From: Macrocystis pyrifera
Lineage: Eukaryota > Sar > Phaeophyceae > Laminariales > Laminariaceae
Assembly: GCA_031763025.1 (NCBI GenBank)
Contig: JASSKH010000001.1
Coordinates: 20,127,142 to 20,191,141, forward strand
DNA: 64,000 bases
Reading direction: 5' to 3'
The position numbers and the translations under genes were made by a program. The number at the start of each line of letters is the position of its first letter. Within the stretch, counting starts at the first letter, position 1. Of the stretch, positions 45,780 to 56,334 are shown piece after piece. The notes beneath the pieces were generated by a model. That model ran no database searches and had not been told where the DNA came from. It saw only the letters and a list, made by a program, of their open reading frames with translations.

Positions 45780-46119
45780 TGTGCCCAGCTGGTGCCGCGT
45801 AACGATACTACTGCCGTGTGCTGTGCGCATCCTCTTCAGCGTTGGATTTAGCTACTGCAATTGGTGGTTCGTGTCGTCGACATGTGTGAGTGTGTGTGTT
45901 TTGACTGGGGTTCCTATGAGTAAAGATATTGTCCAGGCATAACGAACCGGACATACCACTTACCCGCGTGTACCCGAAAACCCGCGGGTACCCGGGTACC
46001 CGGTTCCGAAAACCCTCGGGTTTTGAGCTCGGACCCTACCCGTCAACGGGTACGACCCGTCCGGGTATACCCGCCGGGTACCCGGGTAACTGGAGGGTCA
46101 GGGTCCTACCTCTACGTAG

Positions 46120-47210
46120 GATCCAGTATCAACGTAATGGGCCCTTTCAAGTATTAATAGGCCCAAGAGGCAGGAACGGTAACAAGAACAGGACGCGGGT
46201 CATGGCTGGTGATATTGAAACAGAATATCCGAAACGTTGGGTTTGGGTCGGCTAGATGACGTAGTCAACTTCTGTACCGACGTTTTCGTCAAGTGATTTT
46301 CGCTTAGTGCGGACGGTCAGCAGTGCTTCTTGCTTCGTGCGTATCATATCGATAGTGTGTTATTCATGTTGTTGCTTCTCTTATGTACCTCGTCGTGATT
46401 TCTATTTTAAGGCACACCTTGGCAGGGCTGTCGCATTACGGCCTCGATCTGCCTACGCATCTACTGTACTCTATTACTCTATGTGATACACCCTCGGCCA
46501 CTACGCGGCTCCGTCGCGTCGCGGCGAAAATCCTCTTGTACTTGGTACGGTATGATATCATACGCTCTTATATCATACGCTCTATGTTCTCTTCTGTCTC
46601 GTCTAACTTCATGAGTTGTCTTTGCGCTGTCCTCACCACGGAACTCTTCACCTATTAAATATAAAAAAAATACCTGCATTCATCTTGCACAGGTATCTGT
46701 ATGTAGGGTGAATAAGCACACACTCGATGCAAAACTGTTGGGTTATCACTAATGTAGCTTGGGCTTGCGCGAAATACCGTAGAACACAGAGTATGAGCTG
46801 ACCACGGGTAATTTCTGCAAAAACAGGGGGGGGTTTAAGAGACGTCCCCGCTTGGATCGAAGCACACACCTCACAGGGTAGAACCTAATCTAATTTTGTT
46901 TTTACCCAACTCATGTGAATGTATATATTACTCGTACAACATCACTGCGTGCTGTAGCGCCACGGCACCCACACCCGCGTCCTTTCTTTTCGAACAGGCG
47001 GGCTGACGTTTTTGCCAGGGTCAAGCTGAAGATCATGTCTCATCGCCACACGCTCCATGCATTATTTCTTCATTTTTTCCACGCTCTCTTCTGTGCCGAT
47101 CACCACAGCCCCCCGGTACAACCAGCAGCATTGAGCTGCGATTAGGATGGAAAACGAAGCGAGAACGCGTACAGCAGCAGTTTCTTTTTTTTGCCCGCCG
47201 CAGCCGGGCC
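46120..47210. other. Unassigned sequence
   Basis: No supported gene. One TATTAATA word near 46154. Short frames only. Confidence 0.4.
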
Positions 47211-47239
47211 CCCCACACCATACGCGGGGGGGGAGGTAC

Positions 47240-47660
47240 TCGTTTCTTGCCTCAGTCATTTGACCATTGACCACTCATCCCTTTCGATACGGACACCGTT
47301 CCTACTCCTAATAGAGACACCTCCAACAATTGGGAGCTCAAAACGTTGTTTCCATATATTTCATAGACACTTTTTGCTAATCTTATCCCCTTCCTGTCTG
47401 GCCGCCTGTGGCCACCATCCATCTCCTAGGATAGCGATCGTTTTCTCGCTGCTATCTAGTGTATCAAGCTCGTCCATGCCACATTCGGCGATTTCCCTCA
47501 TCTCCTCCTCTGACACATCCCGTTCCTCCTTGTACAGTCACATTCTCCTACTATGTGAGTTCTACTCTCTAATACTTTGCCACACGGGCACATCTGTGCA
47601 TCTACTTCCTCCTCCTCCCGGCTATTGGTATACCTCTTTCTTCATTCTGGCAACCAGGTC
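47240..47660 (-). CDS. LINE polyprotein C-terminal fragment, frameshifted
   Basis: Minus-strand reading includes EEEEVDAQMCPCGKVLESRT, then HIVGECD, then one base out of register LYKEERDVSEEEMREIAECG and MDELDTLDSSEKTIAILGDG. The C-x-C...H...C cluster with a following KEERD and an acidic helix-like stretch is typical of the zinc-knuckle tail after the reverse transcriptase in endonuclease-type LINEs. At least one frameshift separates the knuckle from the rest. No catalytic part is present. It differs from the LINE at 57-59 kb, so a second LINE lineage is likely. Confidence 0.55.
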
Positions 47661-47986
47661 AACTACACGAACTCGCAGTTTCAGCGCGAAATTGGGCCGT
47701 GCAAATACGTTTTCATTTCTATGCCTTCGCTCCTAATATCTCTCAAGTGTTTTCTGATTCCACCTTGTTCCTTAGCGTTAGCTTTTCCCTTATTTCTATC
47801 CTTTCATCTACTTCTGCCTTGTACCTCCCAAACTTGTCGGCGGACATCACCTCTTATGGTTTCCCCCCCGTATCCTTTCTTTACTGAACTGCTCATGAGT
47901 GTGACCAATAGATGGACCACGTACACTTGTTAATGGCGTACAATGCCGTACGAGTAGTGTGACAATATTTGACGTATCACGCAGCT

Positions 47987-48179
47987 CGCAAAGTTGAGTT
48001 TCAACAGCTGGTGAGGAAGTACCTTGCTATCTCGGCGACCTTAGGGGGTTCAGAGCGCCTGTTTTCCGTGGCGGGGAGGGGAGGGAACCCAGTCACTCAG
48101 TGAGAAGCGCTCCACAAGTCTGACACACAAGAACGTCGAGAGCACAATATTCCTGCACTCCAACCAGTCCACGTGGTAA
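47987..48179 (+). CDS. hAT transposase C-terminal fragment, frameshifted
   Basis: KVEFQQLVRKYLAISATLGG then SERLFSVAG in one frame. After a G-rich stretch (about 48071-48086) another frame reads SEKRSTSLTHKNVESTIFLH SNQSTW (in two pieces) and stops at 48179. The pair 'A-I-x-A-T...S-E-R-x-F-S-x-A-G' and 'R-x-x-L...V-E-x-x-x-F-L-x-x-N' is the hAT C-terminal dimerisation domain (hATC). It is the only recognisable transposase piece in the window and it is broken. The rest of the protein upstream is missing. Confidence 0.75.
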
Positions 48180-48820
48180 TTTGCAGATCATCGCCGTCCG
48201 GTCGTTCGTGCAGTAGGCAACATTGCTGTGGGTTGGCTCGATTCTTCGATTAACAGGCCGTACTCCCTTGCGGTTCGTCGTATTGATATTGATGGTCGTT
48301 GTCTGTTTTCTCGTGTCTTGGCAGTGGTCTATTAATAGGTAGGTATATTCTTGTTGGAATTTTGTACTACTACGGAGTATTGGTTTCGATGTGCTTGGGA
48401 CGAATTCACATGAGATTACAACCCTGGTGGAGGGATCGCGACCATGGATGTGCGTGCGCCAAAAGCGATCATTATCTTTTTTCACTTAAAACCCAGGTAG
48501 CGGGTTTTCGTTCGATGCTTCTTAGAAGTGCTTGGGGGAGATACCTTGATCCTTGCGATAGGAGTTGACAGGTTCGGGGGCAAGTGACAAGGGTGGTAAA
48601 ATCAGTAGAATTTTGGGGGACGGGTTGCAGAAGGTAAGAGTGACAGTCGGAGCGAAACGGCAGTGACACTTTCCGTGGTACGACCGATAACATCAGTATC
48701 GAGCAACACCGCACAACCTGCCGTGCTTTAAAATACGCTCGCGGCAATTTGAATCCGGCCATTCGTATGGACAGCGGGATTTTGCTCTATGCTCGTTTGG
48801 AAGTGCTGGGGGTAGGCGGG

Positions 48821-49005
48821 GGGGGTGTACTCATTGTCGTGCATAGCCGTAGTCGTATGACCATTGACCATCGCATCCCTACAATGCCGGGACGGAGCAC
48901 GTCGGGTTTTCACCGACCAGGCAGACATTGCTTGCACCAAGCGCGAAGCACCGTGAGGTGTTTGGCGAGTCGCATGAAGGGTGAGCTGCATCCTACTAAG
49001 AACCG
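48821..49005. repeat. ~200-bp dispersed repeat, copy 2
   Basis: GTGTACTCATTGTCGTGCAT through ACCGTGAGGTGTTTGGCGAG to CATCCTACTAAGAACCG. Same family as 37946-38146, entered through a G-run on its left side, as in the other copies. Confidence 0.75.
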
Positions 49006-49009
49006 CTCA

Positions 49010-49555
49010 AGAGGCGGAGTTTCTATCATATGGATGATAGCATCAATAGAGGGACTTAATTTCTGGTAGACGGGGGGGGGGGGGGGGGGGCGTTGGTTCT
49101 CGCTTGGTAGATATAGCGGTGGAAATCAGGTTGTTGGTTTTGGGAGGCTTGCTTTTTGTGCAATGAACAGTTGATAGTTGTCGTACGTGTGCGTTCTTGT
49201 GCTGATTCTCAATCTTGCTTCTTCGAGGGTTCTTCGTTGAATGGCACCCATGCTGCACACCATCGGACGGGAAATGGAACATTACTACACAATACTACTG
49301 TAAGACCGTGCCGATGTCTCATGTTCTCATGTTCTTATGTTGCTGCTGCCGTCGTATAATGCCCGGTGCCGATGGGCCTACTGCTGTACCATGCATGGTA
49401 CATGCAGTAGTATGATGTCATACCAGGTTTCAAACAGAGTAAGCATGATATTGTACACCGTGTCAAGCAGTCACTGTTTTGCAGCCTGATACCTAGCACA
49501 TGATACGTAGCACATACGCAGGTATAAAATAACATATAAATGATAAAATCACTTG
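49010..49555. other. Unassigned sequence
   Basis: A G-run of about 20 bases at 49071-49090. Otherwise nothing recognised. Confidence 0.4.
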
Positions 49556-49559
49556 ATAT

Positions 49560-49785
49560 ATCGCAAATCAAATATCACGGATACATTACCGATATATCCA
49601 CATATATCCCGTAACATATCAGGATATATCATATCCCGCAATTATATCCAATTATATCCAGGATACCTTGATATGCACATAAATATGGATGTAATATGAT
49701 ATACCCAGAATCGGGATCCAGATTTTTGGGAGCAATATCCATATCATATCCCGCCCGGTTTCCAACCCAATACCCAGCTCTTCTA
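49560..49785. mobile_element. hAT-like end with ATATCC words
   Basis: Repeats of ATATCC/GGATAT (CGATATATCCACATATATCC, CAGGATATATCATATCCCG) finish in CGGTTTCCAACCCAATACCC AGCTCTT (two pieces). On the complement the end reads AGAGCTGGGTATTGGGTTGG, which looks like a hAT terminus. The other end was not found. Confidence 0.4.
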
Positions 49786-50142
49786 CAGCAGTAGTAGAAA
49801 GGGTCGGTTTTAACGACATGTGATATCTTTCGTTTTTCATGTGAAATTTCGGCATTTCACCAAATTCAGCGAGGGTTGGCTGAATCTTGCCAAGTACGTG
49901 TGTCAGTTGGTTCGCGAAATAACCGTCCACCCTTCACAGAACCGTCACTACAGCAGCTGCGCTCGCGGAAACCATCCGTGCGGTGGTCCCACTGGCGTCG
50001 GCCTGACTCGTAGGCAGGTGTCGGTCGGTACCTTGAAGAGAGAAATTCATCACCAACTCGTCACGCTATAACGCCCAACGCGGCGAAGTCTCAGTTGTTG
50101 CCCTCGCCGAGCGCAGTCGGTTGGTTGGCCACCTCGGTGCGG

Positions 50143-50300
50143 TCACCTTGAGAAGTCGGTCACGAGAGTCCACAAGGCTTGCGCGCCTTCTGCGTTGGTC
50201 CATGACTTGAGAATGCCTTTGGGAACGACCCTGGCCAGCCTTGTGCGCTCGCGAGTGGTGGCACAGCTCGAGCGGTACGCTGCCCGATCCTCTACAGCCT
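50143..50300 (-). CDS. Candidate exon, Arg-rich
   Basis: YKAVEDRAAYRSSCATTRER, TRLARVVPKGILKSWTNAEG, AQALWTLVTDFSR, then TCAAG|GTGACC as donor. Composition is protein-like over 52 codons. Its 5' edge touches a hAT-like repeat, so the upstream part is lost or interrupted. No family is recognised. Confidence 0.25.
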
Positions 50301-50443
50301 TGTACCTAAACTTTCTGGAAAATCTAAACAACTTCGAGACGTCATTTTTCCGGGATAAAGTTTTTCTGCTTTTCCCGAGGTTTTTTTTTCCGGGAAAAAA
50401 GCGAAATTTCCCGAAAAAACTGAAGAACCTCAAAAACACCCTG
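50300..50443. mobile_element. hAT-like end with TTTCCCGG words
   Basis: Repeats of TTTCCGGGA, TTTTCCCGAGG, TTTCCGGGAAAAAAG and AATTTCCCGAAAAAAC end in CTCAAAAACACCCTG, whose complement CAGGGTGTTTTTGAG is a typical hAT-like terminus. Only this end is visible. Confidence 0.45.
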
Positions 50444-50635
50444 ACCCCAACTCACGAACTCCGATGAGACTCTGAGTATCCAAGTTTTACCGACTTCCTC
50501 GGTACCGGATTGACTCAGTACGACATGCAACGATCGCATTGCTCTCATTGTTCCTTCCTGAATGTTCCCTAAGTAAGTGTAGGATTAGTTTTACAGGCCT
50601 TGAACATGAGTGAGATATTCCCTTCTTTCCTTGTA

Positions 50636-50719
50636 CGTATGGGGATGAAGGAAATAACCGAATCACGAATCTCGCCCTTCTTAATCTCACGCCCTGCTAG
50701 CTACGCCATTGTAGGGAAA
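50636..50719 (-). mobile_element. Second tRNA-headed repeat family, copy 1
   Basis: Complement reads CCCTACAATGGCGTAGCTAG, GGGCGTGAGATTAAGAAGGG, then ATTCGTGATTCGG. Compared with copy 2 this keeps an A-box-like TGGCGT...GGGCG and a worn B-box. Too far from a clean cloverleaf to be a working tRNA gene. Confidence 0.5.
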
Positions 50720-50928
50720 CGTAGAGTCAATAAGAAACAAAACAAGAGGCTTGCAAACTTCATTTCCACCACACTGCTACAGTAAGTAGATGTCCAAATA
50801 GGTGGGTTCCTGGCTTACTCGAAGAGATAATTAAGGTTCAGTGGGGGAGAATGTGGTGGGAATCGAGTTTAGCAGTGTCTGGTATTATTTACAATAGTTT
50901 TGGTTCGGCAACGTTTTTAGTCTACTTT

Positions 50929-51002
50929 TCCTACAATGGCGTCGCATGCAGGGCGTGAGACTATGAGGAGCGAGGTCCATGGTTCGATTCTCACCATCCC
51001 CA
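50929..51002 (+). mobile_element. Second tRNA-headed repeat family, copy 2
   Basis: TCCTACAATGGCGTCGCATG, CAGGGCGTGAGACTATGAGG, GGTTCGATTCTCACC. The B-box GGTTCGATTC is perfect. It is followed by a shared tail and by the ~75-bp array in the opposite sense to copies 1 and 3. Confidence 0.55.
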
Positions 51003-51099
51003 TAAAAAGAAAAAGGGGGAATATCTTATGTTCAGGTACCTGTAAAACTAACTCATATAAAAAACACGCCGGAATGAACGATAAGAGCAATGCGATCAT

Positions 51100-51530
51100 T
51101 GCATACTGAGTCCGGTCAGTCCGGTACCGAGAAAGTCCGAAGTAATACTTGGATACGCGAAGTCGACTTTTACCTCCAACTTCCTCGGTACCGACCGGGT
51201 TCAGTATGCAATCATTAATGATCGACCCCGATGAGACTCTTTGGTATCCAACTTTTACCTCGGACTTTCTCTCCGTATCGCATTCACTATGCAACGATCG
51301 ACGCCGATGAGACTCTTAAGAATCCAAGTTTTACCTCGAATTTTCTCCGGACCGCATTCAGTATGCAGTATGCAGTATGCAATGATCGACCCCGATGAGA
51401 CTCGAGTATATATCCAAGTTTTACCTCGAAATTTTTTTCGGTACGGGACTGACAGGACTCCGTATGCTGTTGAGACTGCGAGCATCCAAGATTTACCTCG
51501 GAATTTCTTAGTACCGGATTCTGTCTGATC
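51100..51530. repeat. 70-90-bp tandem array
   Basis: Units carry GATGAGACTC, ATCCAAGTTTTACCTCG, TTCTC(G)GTACCG and CAGTATGCA(A)TGATCGACC. Unit starts fall near 51229, 51304, 51393 and 51465. A unit in the opposite direction lies at about 51105-51180, and another starts near 50461. They seem to be the tail of the second tRNA-headed family, amplified. Confidence 0.6.
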
Positions 51531-51621
51531 GCATTGCTCTCATCGTTCTTTCCTGAGTGTTTTTGAAGTGAGTGAATTTTACAGGTTCTTGAACATGAGA
51601 TAGCTCCTTTTTTTCTTATAT

Positions 51622-51702
51622 GGATGGGGATGAAAGTCAGAATCGAACCACGGACCTCGCTCTTCATAATCTCACGCCTTGCCTACGACGCCATCGTAGG
51701 GA
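51622..51702 (-). mobile_element. Second tRNA-headed repeat family, copy 3
   Basis: Complement reads CCCTACGATGGCGTCGTAGG, CAAGGCGTGAGATTATGAAG, CGTGGTTCGATTCTGAC. A good B-box. Tail to about 51800 shares AACTCGATTTCCACCACA with copy 1. Confidence 0.55.
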
Positions 51703-51984
51703 AATTAGGCTAAAAATAAAAATATTGCACAACAAACGCTACAAGAGACTGATAAACTCGATTTCCACCACATTTGACTATTCGGGTTTTCTCGAGCATG
51801 GAGGAATTCTTTGCCACGGGGTGCACATTTTCCCCCGACACCACTCACTCAGAGAGGGAGAGGGAGCTGAGAAGTCTACTCAACCCATTAAGCATCTAAA
51901 CCCACCTCTACCGACGGTGCCCGTGTCGATGGCAGTACCGAACCCCTTTGGTGCTTCGTCTTCATACTTCGTCGTAAGCACAAA

Positions 51985-52066
51985 TACGTCCAATAGCGCC
52001 GGCCGACTAGAGTTGGGAAGTCAGTCAGTTGGCTAGTTGGGAAGTCCAGGCAGCTTACAGCCCTGC
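51985..52066. mobile_element. hAT-like end (GACTAGTT/CAACTAGCC words)
   Basis: GCCGGCCGACTAGAGTTGGG, AGTCAGTCAGTTGGCTAGTT, CAGGCAGCTTACAGCCCTG. The complement CAGGGCTGTAAGCTGCC resembles the TAGGGCTGTGAGT end at 15381. Only one end is visible. Confidence 0.45.
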
Positions 52067-52449
52067 TGCCTTCTCTACAGAAACATAAACATATACCATA
52101 CCGAAATACCTGGCACCTGGTAGAAGGAGTTAATACATATACGCGCGGACCGTTGGGGGGTCCTGGATGTTCCGGCACTGAAAAACAAAGACAGCTGACT
52201 TGAACTACAGTATTAATATTAATAGTATAACTCACAAAATCTACAACGTAGTTGACTACCGGTATTAATCCTGCGCACTTCAACCTCGAAGCATACGATA
52301 CGCTCTGGTACTACCCTGGTGGTGTGGTGACGAAATATGAGCAACTGGACAGCAGCACGATGGTACAAGCTCTCCGTGCTCTTGCTGCATGCAGGCTCGA
52401 CCTCCATTGCTGCTGTGCTCGCTGCTGTGCTCGATTCGCGGCACATTTT

Positions 52450-52883
52450 TATCAACTTTACTTTCCAGCATAACTCGTAGGAGGTTTTACCCTCAGCGGC
52501 CTTCTTCTGGACAAAGCCGTCGTCACGGGTGTCGTCCCTTCTCCCCCCCGGTACGTGCCTTCATTTGTATCGCGCATAGGGTTCAGCTTTCCCACTGCTA
52601 TTGATAGCCGATTTTCATCCAATGTTGCTGATTCACGCTCTCGCGCTTTCCGCTATTACGGGGGACCATAGTAAATAGGACCAAATATTGTTAGTAAAAA
52701 TAGGCAAAATATGTAGGTTTGTATGTACACTATAGGTCCAATTAAGTATGGACCCCCGTAATAATCAATCAATTGTTCATAAAGTCCGTACTCGTACGAG
52801 TACGCACTCGGTGAGACTCGAACCCACCAAGTTGATGTTAAATAGGCACGCGGACCACCTACCAAGCTACCGGGGACGCCGGC
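52450..52883 (-). mobile_element. tRNA-derived SINE split by a MITE
   Basis: Body 52450-52653 and head 52764-52883 on the minus strand are interrupted by MITE copy 12. Other SINE copies read CTTTCCGC-TA-ATCAATT (complement) across this point, so the empty site is known and the duplicated target is exactly TA. Near 52595 it reads CTGC-TATTGATA-GCCGATTTTC where the other copies read CTGCTCGTCGATTTTC, a 6-bp gain. Confidence 0.85.
52656..52761 (+). mobile_element. TA-flanked palindromic MITE, copy 12, inside SINE
   Basis: TTACGGGGGACCATAGTAAA ... GACCCCCGTAA, 106 bp. TA on both sides, and the SINE sequence resumes on each side. This is the cleanest proof of the family's TA target duplication. 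Confidence 0.9.
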
Positions 52884-53088
52884 ATACAAGCACAAGCACA
52901 TGTACCGGTACATATTTATGAGCGAATATGCTACCTGGTATGAATAGTTTTTAATTTTGACGGCGCCAAACACTAGCGACAGAGATGACTGAAGCCTTTT
53001 TTTACTTGATTATACGGTATTTTTTCTACGCGACGCAACATCAAAGAGAGTGCTGCGGAGCGCGACGTCCACCAAACCAACACAATAC

Positions 53089-53423
53089 ACCGGCGTCCCC
53101 GGTGCCTTGGTAGGTGGTCCGCGAGCCTATCAAGATCAATTTCGTGAGTTCGAGTCTCACCGAGTGCATACTCCTAGGGACTTTTTCTTGCATAAAATTG
53201 ATTAGCGGAAAGCGCGAGAGCGTGAGTTAGCTGTACATTCGATGAAAATCGACGAGCAGTGGGAATGCTGAACCCTATGCGCGATAAAAATTAAAGGCAC
53301 GTACCGGGGGGGAGAAGGGACGACACCTGTGACCACGGCTTGTCCAGACGATTGTCGAGGGTAAAACCTCCTACGAGTGGGCTGGAAAGTAAAAGTGATG
53401 ATGAAAAAAAAAAAAAAAAAAAA
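53089..53423 (+). mobile_element. tRNA-derived SINE, full-length copy
   Basis: The best-preserved copy: head ACCGGCGTCCCCGGTGCCTT, A-box-like TGCCTTGGTAGG, B-box GAGTTCGAGTCTC, body to AAAGTGATGATG, and an A-run to 53423. The site AATTGATTAGCGG is unaltered and serves as the reference. Confidence 0.9.
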
Positions 53424-53702
53424 TTCACGAACCAACAGAGACAACGAACAACTGTAGTACAGAACCAACACCAAGAGGGCCCAGCTGTACACCGTTGCAC
53501 GAGAAGGTAGGAGTGACCGCTGCTGCGGCTGTGCTGAATTTTTATTGGGACCCGTTTCGGGCTGGCTGGGGCCGGTTTCCTACGACGTCGACCGAATCAA
53601 CACAGATCACAAACAACACCGACAACAAACCTCAGCACGGCACCAGCGCTGAACAACAAGAGAGCCCAGCTGCACGCCGTTGCACAGGAAGGCTACGGGT
53701 GG

Positions 53703-53703
<1 letters not shown>

Positions 53704-53743
<40 letters not shown>
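53704..53743. repeat. (CTG)n microsatellite
   Basis: About 13 CTG units with one CTA. Sequences on both sides (CAACAACGTG-poor, GAGCCCAGCTG twice near 53475 and 53665) suggest a local duplication. Confidence 0.9.
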
Positions 53744-53744
<1 letters not shown>

Positions 53745-53749
53745 ACTGC

Positions 53750-55610
53750 TGTGTAACTCCTTTCGAGCTTGGCTGAATATACTGTACGGTAGATTCAGAC
53801 TCCTTCGGAGCTGGCTGAATATCATGTTAATAGTATCAGCCCGGTTTCCGCCGGACACATTTTGGCGACGAGGTAACATAAGCAACTGGCTTGTCGTCCA
53901 CCATCTCCTGCTGCTATTAATATAGTTCCTATTAATAGTGACAGCTTTTCTTTGGTGAATGCTGGGTGAGGGGGGGGAAGGGGGGATCTGCGTACCTGGT
54001 AAATCTTGGGTAAAATAGCAAATGAATGGCATTCCGGCAAGCGATTTCTCGAGGTGCCTCGGCTGGGCATGTGGGGTTACGAGTTTGTTCTCGGCATGCA
54101 TGGTCACTGGTACCATCGATATGGTACTATCGTACTATCGATACCTGTGAAGTAGGAACATGGACGTACGTACAGCAGCACCTCACGTAAATGGTACCTG
54201 GTATGTACGAGTAAACGGTCCTCCACTTTGTGCCAGAGGGCGGCAGGTTGCAGTTTTTTCACGGTACATGCTCTCATCTGCACAGCTGCAGCTTTCAATA
54301 GTTATAGTTAATAGTGCTTGTGTACTTGTGTATGTGCATGACATTGTGTGCATGTCGGTTCGGGATTGTTACCAAAAGCTGAAAGATGCATACTATCAAT
54401 ATTACAGTAATACAAGAGGGTCATCGATGGTGGCGGCAAGGATTTGTGTGTGCTATTATTAATAATACGATACATATCTGCACATACATGGAGTCGGCGG
54501 CGCGGCGGGGGGGGGGGGGGGGGGGTGCAGCGGCTCTGGAGGTGCCTTCGTTTTCCAGTCCAGCAGTATTAATAGCTGTCATTGTTTTTTTTGTCCGGAC
54601 GAGAGAACGCAATGTCGAACTCTGCCGTGTGCTGTACATGAGCAGTGAGGGGGGTACAAGGTATATTACCGGAATCTCGCCGACCGAGAGATTGTGTATA
54701 CGAGGTGCCTGCTGCTCGTATTAATTATGAATAGTATGCTAATGGTTGTGTCTGGACTATACCAGGTACCTGCTAGTACGTACATGCATGAGTTTGTTTG
54801 TCTGTCTGCTGTTGTACAGCCTCGAAAAAACACCAAACTACAAACTACACAATCAATCTGGCGACCTTCAGCAGCCACGTACACCACCACGCCCGCATCG
54901 CCATGCGTGTGCTCCGCGTTGGATGCATTGGCCGCCAACTGCCGAAGGGAGCACGGTAGGTAGTCATATGCATCCACCCATTAACCCTCTTTGGCAAGTG
55001 CGACAGATGTGCAGTAGCAGCAGCAGTAGCAGCAGTTGGCAGTGGCCGTTGCCTCGATAATCATGGGACCCCGGCTCTGCTGGTGCGGTTACCCAGTGAA
55101 AGTACACAACAAGTATTAATAGTACAGCTGTTCAACTACCTACACAACCATGAAGGACATCGTGACATCACACCAGTCGCGCCCAGGCTGTGGACGGGCA
55201 AAGACACCTTCTCACCTGTTCACACACTGACGTTCCGTCCTGGCACCACTTGAATGCGATAGAGGTGGTCTGGCGAAGTAGTCACAGAAACCAACACACC
55301 CATCATGGTACGAAAAAGGCAAGTCTCCCCGACGATCTATTGGACCGAAAGTTGCTACCGCTTCCATATCAGCTGAAACCTTTTTCTTGGACTGCGGGGC
55401 AGCGCGGGCACTTCGAACAACTCAGCAACTCCCGGTAGACTGGTGGAGATTAACACGCAAAGCTCTACTCCTTCGGTGGGTCCATGGGTCGAGTTTCCAG
55501 CAAATTAGCTTCTGCACAGCGCTCCAAGGCGCATCAGGATGAGAACAGCACAGAGTATGTAAGAGTCGTCGATTTCCACTCTTGCGTTCTGTCTACGATA
55601 TCCCTAAACA
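53750..55610. other. Unassigned sequence rich in TA-N-TA words
   Basis: No supported gene. Contains TATTAATA near 53917, 53934, 54459, 54570 and 55114, several TACCTGGTA/TACCAGGTA words, a G-run at 54508-54525 and short CAG runs near 55015. Confidence 0.4.
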
Positions 55611-55615
55611 AGCTA

Positions 55616-55720
55616 TTACGGGGGTCCATAGTTAACGGGACCAAATTTTGTTAGTAAAAATACGTAAATATATAGGTTTTTATCTATACCATACGTCCTG
55701 TTAACTATGGACCCCCGTAA
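55616..55720 (+). mobile_element. TA-flanked palindromic MITE, copy 13
   Basis: Clean copy, TTACGGGGGTCCATAGTTAA ... GGACCCCCGTAA, with TA on both sides and C before the left TA. Confidence 0.9.
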
Positions 55721-55946
55721 TATTATTATTACCGCACTGCTTCTACCTGATACTCGTACTTCTGCGTAGTATCTGCGTAGTATCAGGTATACATGTTGGT
55801 AGGAAACAGAAACAGAACACCTCGGCCGGAACTCCCTCTCGTTTGCTCCGTACGGTGGTTACATGTACGTACCCTGTGGTACCAGGGTACATAAGAGAGG
55901 ATGCTCAAGCATGCAGCTTGCATCGGTTTTGTAGCTTTGTTATTAA

Positions 55947-56035
55947 CCCTTTTAGTACCGCAGTCCCGTTTGGGGGACAAATCACTTGGAAATAGACTGG
56001 TTTGTCCCCAAATCGGAACTGCGGTACTAAAGGGG
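55947..56035. mobile_element. piggyBac-like palindromic MITE with TTAA
   Basis: An 89-bp copy: CCCTTTTAGTACCGCAGTCC ... GCGGTACTAAAGGGG, flanked by TTAA at 55943-55946 and 56036-56039. Same family as 27620-27708. Confidence 0.8.
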
Positions 56036-56334
56036 TTAATAGACACGTGCCTCGTAGGATGGGAATTGGGACTGCACCCATGTTTTGGGGACAACATGAG
56101 AAATGCGTATGTTGTCTCCTCCTTTCTACGCAGCTTCATCAGTACAGTGCACCCAGAGTGTCACGGACGTGCCGACTCATTCTTGTGGTCACAGACAGAC
56201 TTCTGTACTGCTAGTGCTGTGGGACAGAGGAAGACCAAAACAATACTTATCGCAAATTCAACGGTCAAGCAAGTGAAGTGCCAGCGTACCGGGTACGAGA
56301 ACACAACAACACAAGCAAGACTGTTGTTTTCTTC

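Larger units (their letters stand above)
44397..46114. mobile_element. hAT element with GGGTACCCG words and gene remnant
   Basis: A 1718-bp element with left end TAGAGGTTGGACCCTGCGGG and right end CAGGGTCCTACCTCTA as inverted repeats. Flanks CGTACGAC and CGTAGGAT agree at 6 of 8 positions, an aged 8-bp duplication. Both arms (44405-44575 and 45960-46095) are packed with GGGTACCCG, GCCGGGTACCCGGG and relatives. Between them lie an inserted LINE 3' UTR piece (45085-45236) and a minus-strand gene remnant (45306-45779). No transposase catalytic part is present. Confidence 0.8.

Noticed and set aside
47191-47936. A 181-codon plus-strand frame rich in Ser, Leu and His
   Set aside because: It is antisense to the LINE tail, whose zinc-knuckle reading on the minus strand is far more convincing.
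52800-52880. Possible tRNA genes at the SINE heads
   Set aside because: The boxes are present but the stems do not pair well, and the same heads recur with the same 250-bp bodies and A-tails, so they are SINEs.
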